From NCBI GenBank assembly GCA_024690445.1, contig JAILPD010000129.1, forward strand, positions 1 to 8,543: 8,543 bases of DNA, given 5' to 3'. Below are positions 1-6,848 of the stretch, piece after piece (positions within the stretch are counted from its first letter, which is position 1; every line of letters starts with the position of its first letter). The position numbers and the translations under genes are program-made. The DNA comes from Acholeplasmatales bacterium. Its GTDB lineage: Bacteria > Bacillota_I > Bacilli_A > Acholeplasmatales > Anaeroplasmataceae. The notes beneath the pieces were generated by a model. It made no database searches and was not told the origin of the DNA. It saw only the letters and a list, made by a program, of their open reading frames with translations.

Positions 1-215
1 AGCCTGATGAAAGATTCTTTAATTATATTTTTAATGATTTAAATGATTATGAAAAGAAGAATTATGTAATAATTGGTGATAGATTAGATTCTGATATTTT
101 AGGCGGTAAAATATCAGGTATTAAAGCGATTTACCTAAATAGAGATAATACTAAAGGTGATATTAAGCCTGATTATGAAATTAAAAGCTTTAAAGAGATA
201 ACAGTTATTTTGTAA
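1..215 (+). CDS. HAD-family hydrolase, C-terminal fragment
   Basis: This is a partial gene whose 5' part lies outside the window; the reading frame begins with the codon at position 3 and ends at TAA 213-215, giving 71 visible residues. The fragment opens with PDERFFNYIF, which corresponds to the stretch just after the conserved lysine (motif III, K-P-D-x-x-F) of HAD hydrolases. It continues with YVIIGDRLDSDILGGKISGI, the acidic motif IV (G-D-x-x-x-S-D-I-x-G-G) that binds Mg2+. It ends with a short strand typical of the Rossmann-like core (IKAIYLNR...YEIKSFKEI). The pattern resembles the YjjG/YfnB-type subgroup of small-molecule phosphatases, some of which act on nucleotides. The substrate cannot be judged because the nucleophile motif and the cap domain are missing. 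A terminator overlaps its stop codon, so it closes its own transcription unit. Confidence 0.85.
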   Translation, partial: PDERFFNYIFNDLNDYEKKNYVIIGDRLDSDILGGKISGIKAIYLNRDNTKGDIKPDYEIKSFKEITVIL

Positions 216-230
216 CTGTTATTTTTTATT
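198..230 (+). terminator. Rho-independent terminator overlapping the HAD stop codon
   Basis: A 10-bp hairpin is formed by 198-207 and 213-222 with the 5-nt loop TTTTG, followed by a T-rich run to about 230. The TAA stop of the HAD gene (213-215) is the first part of the 3' arm, so the stem lies partly inside the coding region. The stem is AT-rich, but the T-tract makes it a credible intrinsic terminator. Confidence 0.75.
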
Positions 231-310
231 AGAAAATGAAATGATTAATAAAGAACTAAAAATAGAATAATCAGAGTTTTTAGTTATATTTCGTACTATA
301 AGTTTACTTA

Positions 311-338
311 TTCACAAAAGACAGACAAAACGTATAGT
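311..338 (+). promoter_or_regulatory. Possible upstream sigma-A promoter for the GGDEF gene
   Basis: TTCACA at 311-316 matches five of six -35 consensus bases. TATAGT at 333-338 matches five of six -10 bases. The spacer is 16 nt. In DNA this AT-rich such matches arise by chance, so this is a secondary candidate to the extended -10 site further downstream. The rest of the gap between the two genes (216-442) shows no ORF, repeat or recognisable riboswitch. Confidence 0.3.
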
Positions 339-387
339 ATTATCCTATTTTTATTTAATGGTGTAACTATTATTTTGATATGAAGCG

Positions 388-396
388 TGATATAAT
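388..396 (+). promoter_or_regulatory. Extended -10 promoter for the GGDEF gene
   Basis: TGATATAAT is a perfect extended -10 element (TG-N-TATAAT). No good -35 hexamer sits 16-18 nt upstream, which is tolerated when the TG extension is present. Transcription would start near 403, giving a leader of about 40 nt. The element and the next 14 bases closely match the promoter of the gdpP operon. Confidence 0.6.
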
Positions 397-442
397 TTAT
401 TTAGTATTGTTTCAAAAATAATTTATGAGTGAGGTTGATTAA

Positions 443-1486
443 ATGTATACTGCTAATGATTTAAAAAAATATGATTACTTCAAAGCAATTGATATTAATT
501 ATGCATTAGATTCATTAACAGGTGTTTTATCAAGAGCAAATATCTTAGGATTTGCTAAAGAATTAGTGACAAATAGAGTTCCATTTATGATGGGAATTTT
601 AGATATAGATAATTTTAAGCTAGTTAACGACAACTATGGTCATATGGTTGGTGATGAATGCTTAAAGGCTGTTGCTCAAAGCTTAGCTGATTATGTTGGT
701 CAAGATGGCGTTGTAGGTAGATTTGGTGGTGACGAATTTGTTATCATCTGTTTTAATGTACTTGAATATAATGATATCCATGATTATGTAGAGAAGATGC
801 TAAATGAAGGAATGATTTCAAGAAGAAAGCTATGTATTCAAGATGTTAGTTTCTATATTACATCGACTGTTGGTATTGCAACATTCCCAAAAGATGCTAA
901 AACTTATGATGAATTATTTATAATCGCAGATAAGGCTTTATACAGAGGTAAGACAAAGGGCAGAAATTGTTTTATTATTTATGTTGAGTCAAAACATAAA
1001 AACATTGAAGTTCATAGAAAAATACAGTCTTCATTACCTAATATTTTCTCAAGAGTTTCAGAATTAGCTGTTAATGAAAGAAAGTCAGTAAAAACTAGAA
1101 TAAAAAATATCTTAGATTTTGTGACTGATGCCCTTCAAATATCTGAGGCAGCCTTGTTATTAACTGATGAAACATTTTACACTAGTGGTGAAGGATATAA
1201 GTGTAATATTGATGAAAGCTGTGTAAAGACATTGGAGAATTTAACAGCTTCTGATAATATATTTATTCCTACAGATTTAAATAATTATCAAAATGATGAG
1301 AAGATTAATAAATTTATCTTAGATAAAAAGATTATTACATTTATCGTTTCAAGAATTGTAATTTCTAAAAAAATATATGGTTATATCATTTTATTTGAAG
1401 ATAAGATTACAAGAATTTGGCAAGAGAATGATATAGCTTTATTGTTATACTTAAATAAGATATTTGAACTTCTTAGCTTAAAATAG
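443..1486 (+). CDS. GGDEF-GAF protein, probable diguanylate cyclase
   Basis: The protein (347 aa) has no signal peptide or membrane segment, so it is probably cytoplasmic. Residues about 20-182 form a GGDEF domain: DSLTG (23-27), the metal and substrate strand GILDIDNFKLVNDNYGH (D54, N62), the GD pair (D71), the intact active-site loop RFGGDEF (GGDEF at 95-99), and a C-terminal ADKALYRGKTKGRN block. These residues predict synthesis of c-di-GMP from two GTP. The inhibitory RxxD site is absent: the residues before the loop read GQDGVVGRF. Residues about 190-347 look like a divergent GAF sensor domain, ending in IYGYIILFEDKITRIWQENDI and a last helix. A GAF placed after the cyclase is unusual. 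The start ATG follows GAGGT (431-435) at 7 nt. Terminators on both sides make it monocistronic. No EAL or PilZ protein is visible here, so the partner and the GAF ligand are unknown. Confidence 0.88.
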   Translation: MYTANDLKKYDYFKAIDINYALDSLTGVLSRANILGFAKELVTNRVPFMMGILDIDNFKLVNDNYGHMVGDECLKAVAQSLADYVGQDGVVGRFGGDEFVIICFNVLEYNDIHDYVEKMLNEGMISRRKLCIQDVSFYITSTVGIATFPKDAKTYDELFIIADKALYRGKTKGRNCFIIYVESKHKNIEVHRKIQSSLPNIFSRVSELAVNERKSVKTRIKNILDFVTDALQISEAALLLTDETFYTSGEGYKCNIDESCVKTLENLTASDNIFIPTDLNNYQNDEKINKFILDKKIITFIVSRIVISKKIYGYIILFEDKITRIWQENDIALLLYLNKIFELLSLK

Positions 1487-1503
1487 GAAATTAATAAAAA
1501 TAT

Positions 1504-1550
1504 AAATGCTTTATTCACAAATTGAGAATAAGGCATTTTATTTTTTATTT
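1504..1550 (+). terminator. Rho-independent terminator after the GGDEF gene
   Basis: A 13-bp stem (1504-1516 with 1526-1538, one G-U pair) encloses a 9-nt loop. It is followed by a long T-rich run to 1550. It lies 17 nt after the TAG stop and separates the GGDEF gene from the gdpP operon. Confidence 0.85.
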
Positions 1551-1574
1551 GACCCTTCATTTCTTGTTCTATTA

Positions 1575-1603
1575 TTGAATAAATCAATAATATTTGATAT
1601 AAT
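1575..1603 (+). promoter_or_regulatory. Sigma-A promoter of the gdpP-rplI/dnaB/prfA operon
   Basis: The -35 element TTGAAT (1575-1580) matches four of six consensus bases. The -10 element TATAAT (1598-1603) is perfect and carries the TG extension (TGATATAAT from 1595). The spacer is 17 nt. Transcription would begin near 1610, leaving a leader of only about 18 nt that holds little more than the ribosome binding site, so no leader-based control such as a c-di-AMP riboswitch fits here. Confidence 0.8.
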
Positions 1604-1627
1604 TTGTTTATATTGTGAGGTGTTAAA

Positions 1628-4099
1628 ATGAAGAGATTTATAATTCGAATAAGATTTATAATTTTATCATTAATTTTCCTTGTTGGTGCGGTAATTTCTG
1701 GATATTTTGTCTATTATTATTTAGATAATCCAGACGTTTCATCAACATATTCAATTGTATTCCTCTCAATAGCTATAATTTGTGTTATAGGTACTAGTGC
1801 ATCACTTTTCATTTACATTAGTTCTAAGAAGAGTGAAAAGATTAAAGACTTAGACCTAAAATTACAAAAGTGGACTAATATTTCATACCATGTTAGTGAA
1901 GCCGGAGATGAAACATTTAATAAGCTTCCTATCGGTATTGTAATTTATGATAATTATGATCAAATAGCTTGGGCTAATAATTATGCAAAGCAAATATTTG
2001 GTGAATTACTTGATCAGCCTATTTCAATTATTTCTGAAAAGTTAACTGACGCAGTTAATAATGATACTCCAGAATTAACAATTGAGTATAATGATAAGTT
2101 CTATGATGCCTTACATAATGAAGACAACCAAGTATTTTATTTCTTTGATTCTACAGAACGCGAAAATATAAAGAAGAGATATAATGAAAGAATTACAGCA
2201 ATTGGTATTATTGAAATTGATAATCTAGAAGAATCGTTGAAGAAATTTGATATGCAAGAAAAAGCAAATATTAGAGGTCAAATTCTAGGTGAGATTTCAG
2301 ATTATATGATTCAACATAAATGCTATTTCCAAACATTACTTGGAGATAGAATGACAGTTACTATGGATAAATATGCTTTAATGCAGATGATTGACGATAA
2401 ATTCTCTATGCTAGATAGAATTCGTGAAATCACTGATAAGAATAGACTTAAAGCATCTGTATCTATGGGTTTAGCTTGTTATGATAATATGTATGATGAT
2501 TTAGGTCAAATTGCACAAAACGCTATTGATTTAGCTACTAAGCGTGGTGGTGACCAGGTAGTAGTTAACCTTGAGGGTGAACAAATTAAATTCTTTGGTG
2601 CAAAGAACAATTCATTAGAAAAGAATACATTAGTAGAAGCACGTATGCAAACAATTAGTTTAAAGGAACAGGTTGAAAATGCATCTAACGTATTATTAAT
2701 GTGTCATAAATTCGCAGATACAGATGCTATTGGTTCTATGCTTGCAGCATTCCATATGATTAAAACATCTAACGTTGATGCTAAGATGGTATTTGATCCA
2801 ACACTTGCAGACCAAACAGTTAAGAAGATTTTTGAAATGCTTAAGTCTGAGCCTCAGGTGTCTAATTTCTTCATTAATATAAATGAGGCAATGGAAGTTA
2901 TTAATTCTAACACATTGTTATTGATTACAGATACACAATCTCCATCTCTTGCAATGTTTCCTGAATTATTAAAGAAGATTAAGAATGTTTCAATCATTGA
3001 TCACCATAGACCCGGTGAAATTGGATATGAAAATCCTTTAACTTATTATCTAGACTCAAGTGCATCAAGTGCAACAGAATTAGTATCTGAAATGTTTATG
3101 TTCTATAATTCAGGTATTACAATGTTACCAATTGAAGCATCTATTATGTTAGCAGGTATTATTGTAGATACAAATAACTTTACACAAAGATCAGGTGCAA
3201 GAACATTTGAAGCCGCAGCTACATTAAAAGAATATGGAGCTGATATGATATTTGTTAGGAAGTTATTACAAGAACCACTTGAATCAGAGAAGTTCTTAAA
3301 TACTGCAATTGGTAATGCAGAAATTCATGGTGGTAGATTCTCAATTGTATGCTTAAAGGAAACTGATAAGATTCCTGACCGTACAACATTAGCTAAGATT
3401 TCAGACCAGCAATTACACATTCAAGGTGTTGATGCATCATTTACTATTGGTAGAATTGATGATATTACTGTTGGTGTTTCAGCTAGAGCGTTAGGTGATT
3501 CTGTCAATGTACAAACAATTATGGAGCAAATGGGTGGTGGTGGTCACTTTAATAGTGCCGCAACTCAGATAAAGAATGTCACTATCGATGAGGTAAAGGA
3601 CGAATTATTGAATATAATCAAGGTTGAATTTATTGACGGAGGTACAGAGGTTATGAAGGTTATTTTAATTGAAGATGTAAAGGGTAAAGGAAAGAAGGGC
3701 GAAATTATTGATGTTCCAAATGGATATGGTAATTTCTTGATCAGCAATAAGCAAGCTTTAGCAGCTACTGTTGAAAACCTTGCTAAGTATGAAGAAGAAA
3801 AGGCTAAGGAACGTCAAATCGCTGAAAACAATCGTAAGCTATTATTAAAGTTTAGAGATGAAATTCAAGGCAAGAAGATTGTTATTAAATTAAAAATTGG
3901 TCAAGGTGGAAAGAAGTTTGGTTCTGTTACACCAAAACTAGTATGTGATGAATTCGAAGCACAAACTGGTATTCATTTAGATAAGCGTAAGGTTGAATTA
4001 CCTGCAGAAATTAATTCAATTGGTATCTTTACAGCTACTGTAAAGCTAGATACTGATATTATTGCTCAATTCGAAATTAAGGTTGAAGAGCAAGAGTAG
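1628..4099 (+). CDS. gdpP-rplI: GdpP c-di-AMP phosphodiesterase fused to ribosomal protein L9
   Basis: One uninterrupted 823-residue frame joins two proteins that are normally separate neighbours. Residues 1-675 are a complete GdpP: two membrane helices (about 10-31 and 42-66), a PAS-like domain (about 95-170) and a degenerate GGDEF domain (about 185-325) whose signature loop reads LGDRMTV. The DHH/DHHA1 catalytic part follows, with HKFADTDA (H360, D364, D366), DHH at 458-460, and [10 protein letters not shown] (636-645). These residues predict hydrolysis of c-di-AMP on the cytoplasmic face of the membrane. Residues 676-823 are full-length L9 (148 aa) beginning [18 protein letters not shown], with the long linking helix rich in E and K. 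The start ATG follows GAGGTG (1617-1622) at 5 nt. Separate gdpP and rplI genes followed by dnaB are the usual Bacillota order, so the fusion itself is the oddity. A retained internal ribosome binding site suggests L9 is also made alone. A sequencing error at the junction cannot be excluded from one sequence. Confidence 0.92.
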   Translation: MKRFIIRIRFIILSLIFLVGAVISGYFVYYYLDNPDVSSTYSIVFLSIAIICVIGTSASLFIYISSKKSEKIKDLDLKLQKWTNISYHVSEAGDETFNKLPIGIVIYDNYDQIAWANNYAKQIFGELLDQPISIISEKLTDAVNNDTPELTIEYNDKFYDALHNEDNQVFYFFDSTERENIKKRYNERITAIGIIEIDNLEESLKKFDMQEKANIRGQILGEISDYMIQHKCYFQTLLGDRMTVTMDKYALMQMIDDKFSMLDRIREITDKNRLKASVSMGLACYDNMYDDLGQIAQNAIDLATKRGGDQVVVNLEGEQIKFFGAKNNSLEKNTLVEARMQTISLKEQVENASNVLLMCHKFADTDAIGSMLAAFHMIKTSNVDAKMVFDPTLADQTVKKIFEMLKSEPQVSNFFININEAMEVINSNTLLLITDTQSPSLAMFPELLKKIKNVSIIDHHRPGEIGYENPLTYYLDSSASSATELVSEMFMFYNSGITMLPIEASIMLAGIIVDTNNFTQRSGARTFEAAATLKEYGADMIFVRKLLQEPLESEKFLNTAIGNAEIHGGRFSIVCLKETDKIPDRTTLAKISDQQLHIQGVDASFTIGRIDDITVGVSARALGDSVNVQTIMEQMGGGGHFNSAATQIKNVTIDEVKDELLNIIKVEFIDGGTEVMKVILIEDVKGKGKKGEIIDVPNGYGNFLISNKQALAATVENLAKYEEEKAKERQIAENNRKLLLKFRDEIQGKKIVIKLKIGQGGKKFGSVTPKLVCDEFEAQTGIHLDKRKVELPAEINSIGIFTATVKLDTDIIAQFEIKVEEQE
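3638..3655 (+). promoter_or_regulatory. Internal ribosome binding site for L9 inside the fused gene
   Basis: GGAGGT at 3638-3643 is a six-base Shine-Dalgarno match, 9 nt before an in-frame ATG (3653-3655) that is residue 676 of the fused protein and the exact expected first residue of L9. In the fused frame the same bases encode the linker Asp-Gly-Gly-Thr-Glu-Val. The site is longer than the GAGG-type sites of the neighbouring GGDEF, gdpP and prfA genes. Confidence 0.75.
3653..4099 (+). CDS. rplI: Ribosomal protein L9, possible separate product by internal initiation
   Basis: This is the L9 part of the fused frame, listed separately because it has its own start signals. Translation from 3653 would yield a 148-residue protein, the normal size of bacterial L9 (about 148-150). 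The N-terminal domain (1-50) has the expected [20 protein letters not shown] block, which binds 23S rRNA near the L1 stalk. Residues about 50-75 form the charged connecting helix, and the rest is the C-terminal domain that projects from the ribosome. The loop after GY appears one residue shorter than the usual GYxxN(F/Y)L. L9 is known to limit frameshifting and to support ribosome quality. Whether the free form, the fused form, or both exist cannot be told from sequence. TAG at 4097-4099 ends both forms. Confidence 0.6.
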   Translation: MKVILIEDVKGKGKKGEIIDVPNGYGNFLISNKQALAATVENLAKYEEEKAKERQIAENNRKLLLKFRDEIQGKKIVIKLKIGQGGKKFGSVTPKLVCDEFEAQTGIHLDKRKVELPAEINSIGIFTATVKLDTDIIAQFEIKVEEQE

Positions 4100-4114
4100 T
4101 TTTTAGGAGGATTT

Positions 4115-5467
4115 ATGGCAAACAATAATCTACCAGTAAAGCAAGTTCCTTCTGCAATAGAAGCTGAAATTGCTGTCATAGGATCAATCTTCATGGAACC
4201 ATCTTCAATTATTATTGCAAGAGATTCTATTTCATCAGATGATTTTTATGATATTAAGAATAAGTTAATATATAAAACAATGATTCTATTGTCAGATAGT
4301 GGTATGAGTATTGATGTTGCCTCTGTATGTAGTAGCCTAAGCAATAACAAGCTTTTAGAACAAGCAGGTGGAATGGAATACATGCTTGAGATTAGTAAGT
4401 TTGCTTATACTTCATCAAACATTGAGACATATTTAGATATGATCTATAATGCCTCAATGAGAAGAAAGGCGATAGAAACATTAGAGGATTTAGTTCAAAA
4501 AGGATATGAAGCTGGTGAGGTATCAAAATATATCGATAATGTTGAAAGAACAGTATTTGATATGTCTAAGCATAGAAAGACTTCATCATTTGAAACAATT
4601 AGAAGTGTTACTGAAAGATTAGAAAAGAATACAGAAAGTAGATCTAAGCAGGATACACAATTAGTTGGCTTTGATACTGGATTTCCTACATTAAATCAAT
4701 ATACACAAGGATTTCAGCCAGGACAATTAATTATCTTAGCAGCAAGACCTGCAATGGGTAAGTCAGCTATGGCTTTAAATCTTGCAATGAATGTTTCAAC
4801 TATTAATGATGTAAATGTTGCTATATTCTCACTTGAAATGTCAAATGAGCAATTAGTTCAAAGAATGGTTGCCGCAACAGGTTCTATCAAATTAGGTATG
4901 ATTCAAAGTGGTCATATGGATAGAAATAGCTGGGCAAGATTTTCACCAATGCTTGAGCGTGTTGCTAATATGAAGATTTTCTTTGATGATTCAAGTGATT
5001 CAACTATTGAATCTATAAGAGCTAAATGCCGTAAATTAAAACAAGAAAATGGCCTAGGAATGATTGTTATCGATTACCTACAATTAATTGATTATGATGA
5101 TGAATCTGATAAGATGAGCCAGGTTCAAAAGATAACTATTATTTCAAGAAGCTTAAAGCTAATGGCAAGAGAATTAGAAGTGCCTATCATTGTATTATCA
5201 CAGCTTTCAAGAGGTGTTGAACAGCGTGATGATAAAAGACCTATCATGTCTGACTTAAGAGATTCAGGTTCTATCGAACAGGATGCGGATATGGTATTGC
5301 TTTTATACCGTGATGAGTATTATAATAAAGCGTCAACACGTAAAGGTGAGGCAGATTTAATTTTGGGAAAGAACCGTTCAGGAGCGACTGGGGAGATTGC
5401 TATGATCTGGACAGGTGAATACATGAAGTTTAGAGAAAAACGTAGTGAAGATGAGGTTAGTGAATAG
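4115..5467 (+). CDS. dnaB: Replicative DNA helicase DnaB
   Basis: The 450-residue protein has the usual size and architecture of the hexameric helicase that unwinds DNA ahead of the replication fork and recruits primase (called DnaC in Bacillus subtilis). The N-terminal domain (about 10-150) starts with the family pattern PSAIEAEIAVIGSIF. The RecA-like motor domain (about 180-445) carries Walker A ARPAMGKS with K216, and Walker B MIVIDYLQL with D320. The following conserved block runs QLSRGVEQRDDKRP, then SDLRDSGSIEQDADMVLLLY. A C-terminal RSGATGEIAMIWTGEYMKF strand completes the core. I see no intein or insertion. The start is fixed by AGGAGG (4105-4110) 4 nt before the ATG, 15 nt after the L9 stop. 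It is cotranscribed with gdpP-rplI, matching the conserved gene order in Bacillota. Confidence 0.97.
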   Translation: MANNNLPVKQVPSAIEAEIAVIGSIFMEPSSIIIARDSISSDDFYDIKNKLIYKTMILLSDSGMSIDVASVCSSLSNNKLLEQAGGMEYMLEISKFAYTSSNIETYLDMIYNASMRRKAIETLEDLVQKGYEAGEVSKYIDNVERTVFDMSKHRKTSSFETIRSVTERLEKNTESRSKQDTQLVGFDTGFPTLNQYTQGFQPGQLIILAARPAMGKSAMALNLAMNVSTINDVNVAIFSLEMSNEQLVQRMVAATGSIKLGMIQSGHMDRNSWARFSPMLERVANMKIFFDDSSDSTIESIRAKCRKLKQENGLGMIVIDYLQLIDYDDESDKMSQVQKITIISRSLKLMARELEVPIIVLSQLSRGVEQRDDKRPIMSDLRDSGSIEQDADMVLLLYRDEYYNKASTRKGEADLILGKNRSGATGEIAMIWTGEYMKFREKRSEDEVSE

Positions 5468-5469
5468 TT

Positions 5470-6543
5470 ATGTTAGATCGTTTGAAGGCTATTGAAGCCA
5501 GATATAATGAAATTAATGAGCTTCTAATAGACCCTGAGGTTGTAAGGGATGTTAAAAAGCTTACTGAATTATCTAAGGAACAAAAAAGCTTAGAAAAAAT
5601 TGTTGTTTTATTCCGTGAACAACAAAAGCTAGAAAATTCATTAGATGATTTAAAAGAAATGAAAAAATCAGATGACGCTGAAATTGCTGAAATGGCAGCG
5701 CTAGAATTAGATGAAACAAAAGCAAGATTAGAACAAATTGCAGAAGAGATGAAGGTATTATTATTACCAAAGGATCCTAATGATGAAAAAGACGTTATCG
5801 TTGAAATTAAGGGTGCCGTTGGTGGTGATGAGGCAAATATCTTTGCTGGTGATTTATTTAGAATGTATACAAAGTATGCTGATTCTAAGGGGTGGAAGAT
5901 TGATGTATTCGATGCTCAAGAATCTGCACAAGGTGGTTATTCTAATATTTCATTTAAGGTATCAGGAGAATCAGTTTATTCTTTCTTAAAATATGAATCA
6001 GGTGGACATAGAGTTCAAAGAATTCCAGTTACTGAAGCAAATGGTAGAATTCAAACATCTATCGCTACAGTATTAGTTATGCCTGAGGCAGAAGAAATTG
6101 ACTTCAAGTTAGAAGAAAAAGATTTAAAGATTGATACATTCTGTTCATCAGGACCTGGTGGACAAGGTGTTAATACTACATATTCAGCTGTACGTGTAAC
6201 ATATTTACCTACTGGTGATTTCGTCGCATGTCAGATTTTCCGTTCTCAACATGAAAATAAGGCATATGCCATGGATGTATTAAGAACTAGAATTTATGAA
6301 AGAATGCTAGCTGAAGAGGCAGAAAAGACTGGAGCTACAAGACAAGCTTTAGTTGGTCATGGTGAGCGTAGTGAAAAGATTAGAACTTATAACTATCCTC
6401 AAAACCGTGTAACTGATCATAGAATTGGTTTTACTATCAATAGATTAGATGCTGTTATTGAAGGTAAGCTTGATTTAGTTATTCAAGAATTAATCAATGA
6501 AGACCAAAAGGCTAAATTAGCTGCAGAGCATGAAGCAAAATAA
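5470..6543 (+). CDS. prfA: Peptide chain release factor 1
   Basis: RF1 (357 aa, normal length) recognises UAA and UAG in the ribosomal A site and triggers release of the peptide. The tripeptide anticodon is PVT (186-188) within GGHRVQRIPVTEANGRIQTS, the RF1-type P-x-T rather than the SPF of RF2. The catalytic GGQ (230-232) lies in SSGPGGQGVNTT. The N-terminal helical domain (1-100) is rich in E and K, and the C-terminal block RSEKIRTYNYPQNRVTDHRI is typical. The ATG lies 2 nt after the dnaB stop, with GAGGT (5453-5457) inside the dnaB end, so translation is probably coupled. The usual partner gene prmC, which methylates the GGQ glutamine, is not next to it: a terminator follows at once. Its place behind dnaB is not the common one. 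All visible stops in this window are RF1 codons. Confidence 0.96.
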   Translation: MLDRLKAIEARYNEINELLIDPEVVRDVKKLTELSKEQKSLEKIVVLFREQQKLENSLDDLKEMKKSDDAEIAEMAALELDETKARLEQIAEEMKVLLLPKDPNDEKDVIVEIKGAVGGDEANIFAGDLFRMYTKYADSKGWKIDVFDAQESAQGGYSNISFKVSGESVYSFLKYESGGHRVQRIPVTEANGRIQTSIATVLVMPEAEEIDFKLEEKDLKIDTFCSSGPGGQGVNTTYSAVRVTYLPTGDFVACQIFRSQHENKAYAMDVLRTRIYERMLAEEAEKTGATRQALVGHGERSEKIRTYNYPQNRVTDHRIGFTINRLDAVIEGKLDLVIQELINEDQKAKLAAEHEAK

Positions 6544-6544
6544 T

Positions 6545-6576
6545 AAAAACTGCAACATTTGTTGCAGTTTTTCTTT
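6545..6576 (+). terminator. Strong Rho-independent terminator ending the prfA operon
   Basis: A perfect 13-bp stem (6545-6557 with 6560-6572) with a GC-containing core ACTGCAACA and a tight loop is followed by T residues to 6576. The A-rich 5' side also gives a T-tract on the other strand, so it could work in both directions. A second in-frame TAA directly follows the prfA stop. Confidence 0.93.
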
Positions 6577-6602
6577 GACTGAAAATACATTTTATGTATA
6601 AT
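6575..6602 (+). promoter_or_regulatory. Sigma-A promoter of the XRE regulator and membrane protein pair
   Basis: TTGACT (6575-6580, five of six) and TATAAT (6597-6602, perfect) are separated by 16 nt. The -35 element begins in the T-tract of the preceding terminator, so the two signals are packed with no free space. Transcription would start near 6609. Confidence 0.8.
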
Positions 6603-6612
6603 TATAAATGTA
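6586..6612 (+). promoter_or_regulatory. Possible operator: inverted repeat across the -10 element
   Basis: TACATTT (6586-6592) and AAATGTA (6606-6612) form 7-bp inverted arms 13 nt apart, spanning the -10 element and the probable transcription start. A dimeric XRE repressor encoded just downstream could bind here and shut off its own gene. The repeat is AT-rich and could be chance. Confidence 0.3.
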
Positions 6613-6637
6613 AAGTATATTAAACATGGAGAGTATT

Positions 6638-6847
6638 ATGGTAAACAATGTTCATAAATACCGTAAGGAAGCTAAGATGACTCAAGAGGAATTCGCTAGT
6701 AAATGCGGTGTTACGCGACAAACTATTATATCTATCGAACAAGGAAAATATATTGCTTCATTGCCACTTGCATTAAAAATGGCACAAATTTTTAATGTCA
6801 AAGTAGAAGATATATTTGTGCTTGAAGAAAAAGAGGAGGTAAAATAG
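6638..6847 (+). CDS. Small XRE-family helix-turn-helix transcriptional regulator
   Basis: This is a single-domain regulator of 69 aa when started at 6638. I chose that ATG because GGAG (6628-6631) sits 6 nt before it; the upstream in-frame ATG at 6626 has no binding site and overlaps this one. The whole protein is one Cro/CI-type domain: residues 5-12 form the first helix (VHKYRKEA), TQEEFASKCGVTRQTIISIE (15-34) is the helix-turn-helix, and ALKMAQIFNVKVEDIF (45-60) completes the five-helix fold. It ends in an acidic tail. There is no ligand-binding domain. This compact class often sits beside a small membrane protein, as here (1 nt apart), and commonly represses its own operon. Its target and signal are unknown. 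Confidence 0.9.
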   Translation: MVNNVHKYRKEAKMTQEEFASKCGVTRQTIISIEQGKYIASLPLALKMAQIFNVKVEDIFVLEEKEEVK

Positions 6848-6848
6848 T

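Noticed and set aside
375..396. TTGATA (375-380) as the -35 partner of TATAAT (391-396)
   Set aside because: The spacer is only 10 nt, too short for sigma-A; the extended -10 alone explains the promoter better.
216..442. Riboswitch or small RNA in the gap before the GGDEF gene
   Set aside because: I see no stable multi-helix fold or conserved c-di-GMP or c-di-AMP aptamer motif, and the likely leader is only about 40 nt.
1381..1587. 68-codon open frame on the - strand
   Set aside because: It overlaps the end of the GGDEF gene and its terminator, has no family pattern, and its residues look like translated AT-rich antisense.
3565..3747. 60-codon open frame on the - strand across the GdpP-L9 junction
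   Set aside because: It is antisense to a well-supported coding region, with low-complexity S/F/I/T content and no recognisable motif.
5573..5989. Short open frames on both strands inside prfA
   Set aside because: Both lie within the conserved RF1 coding frame and show no motif; they are frame shadows.
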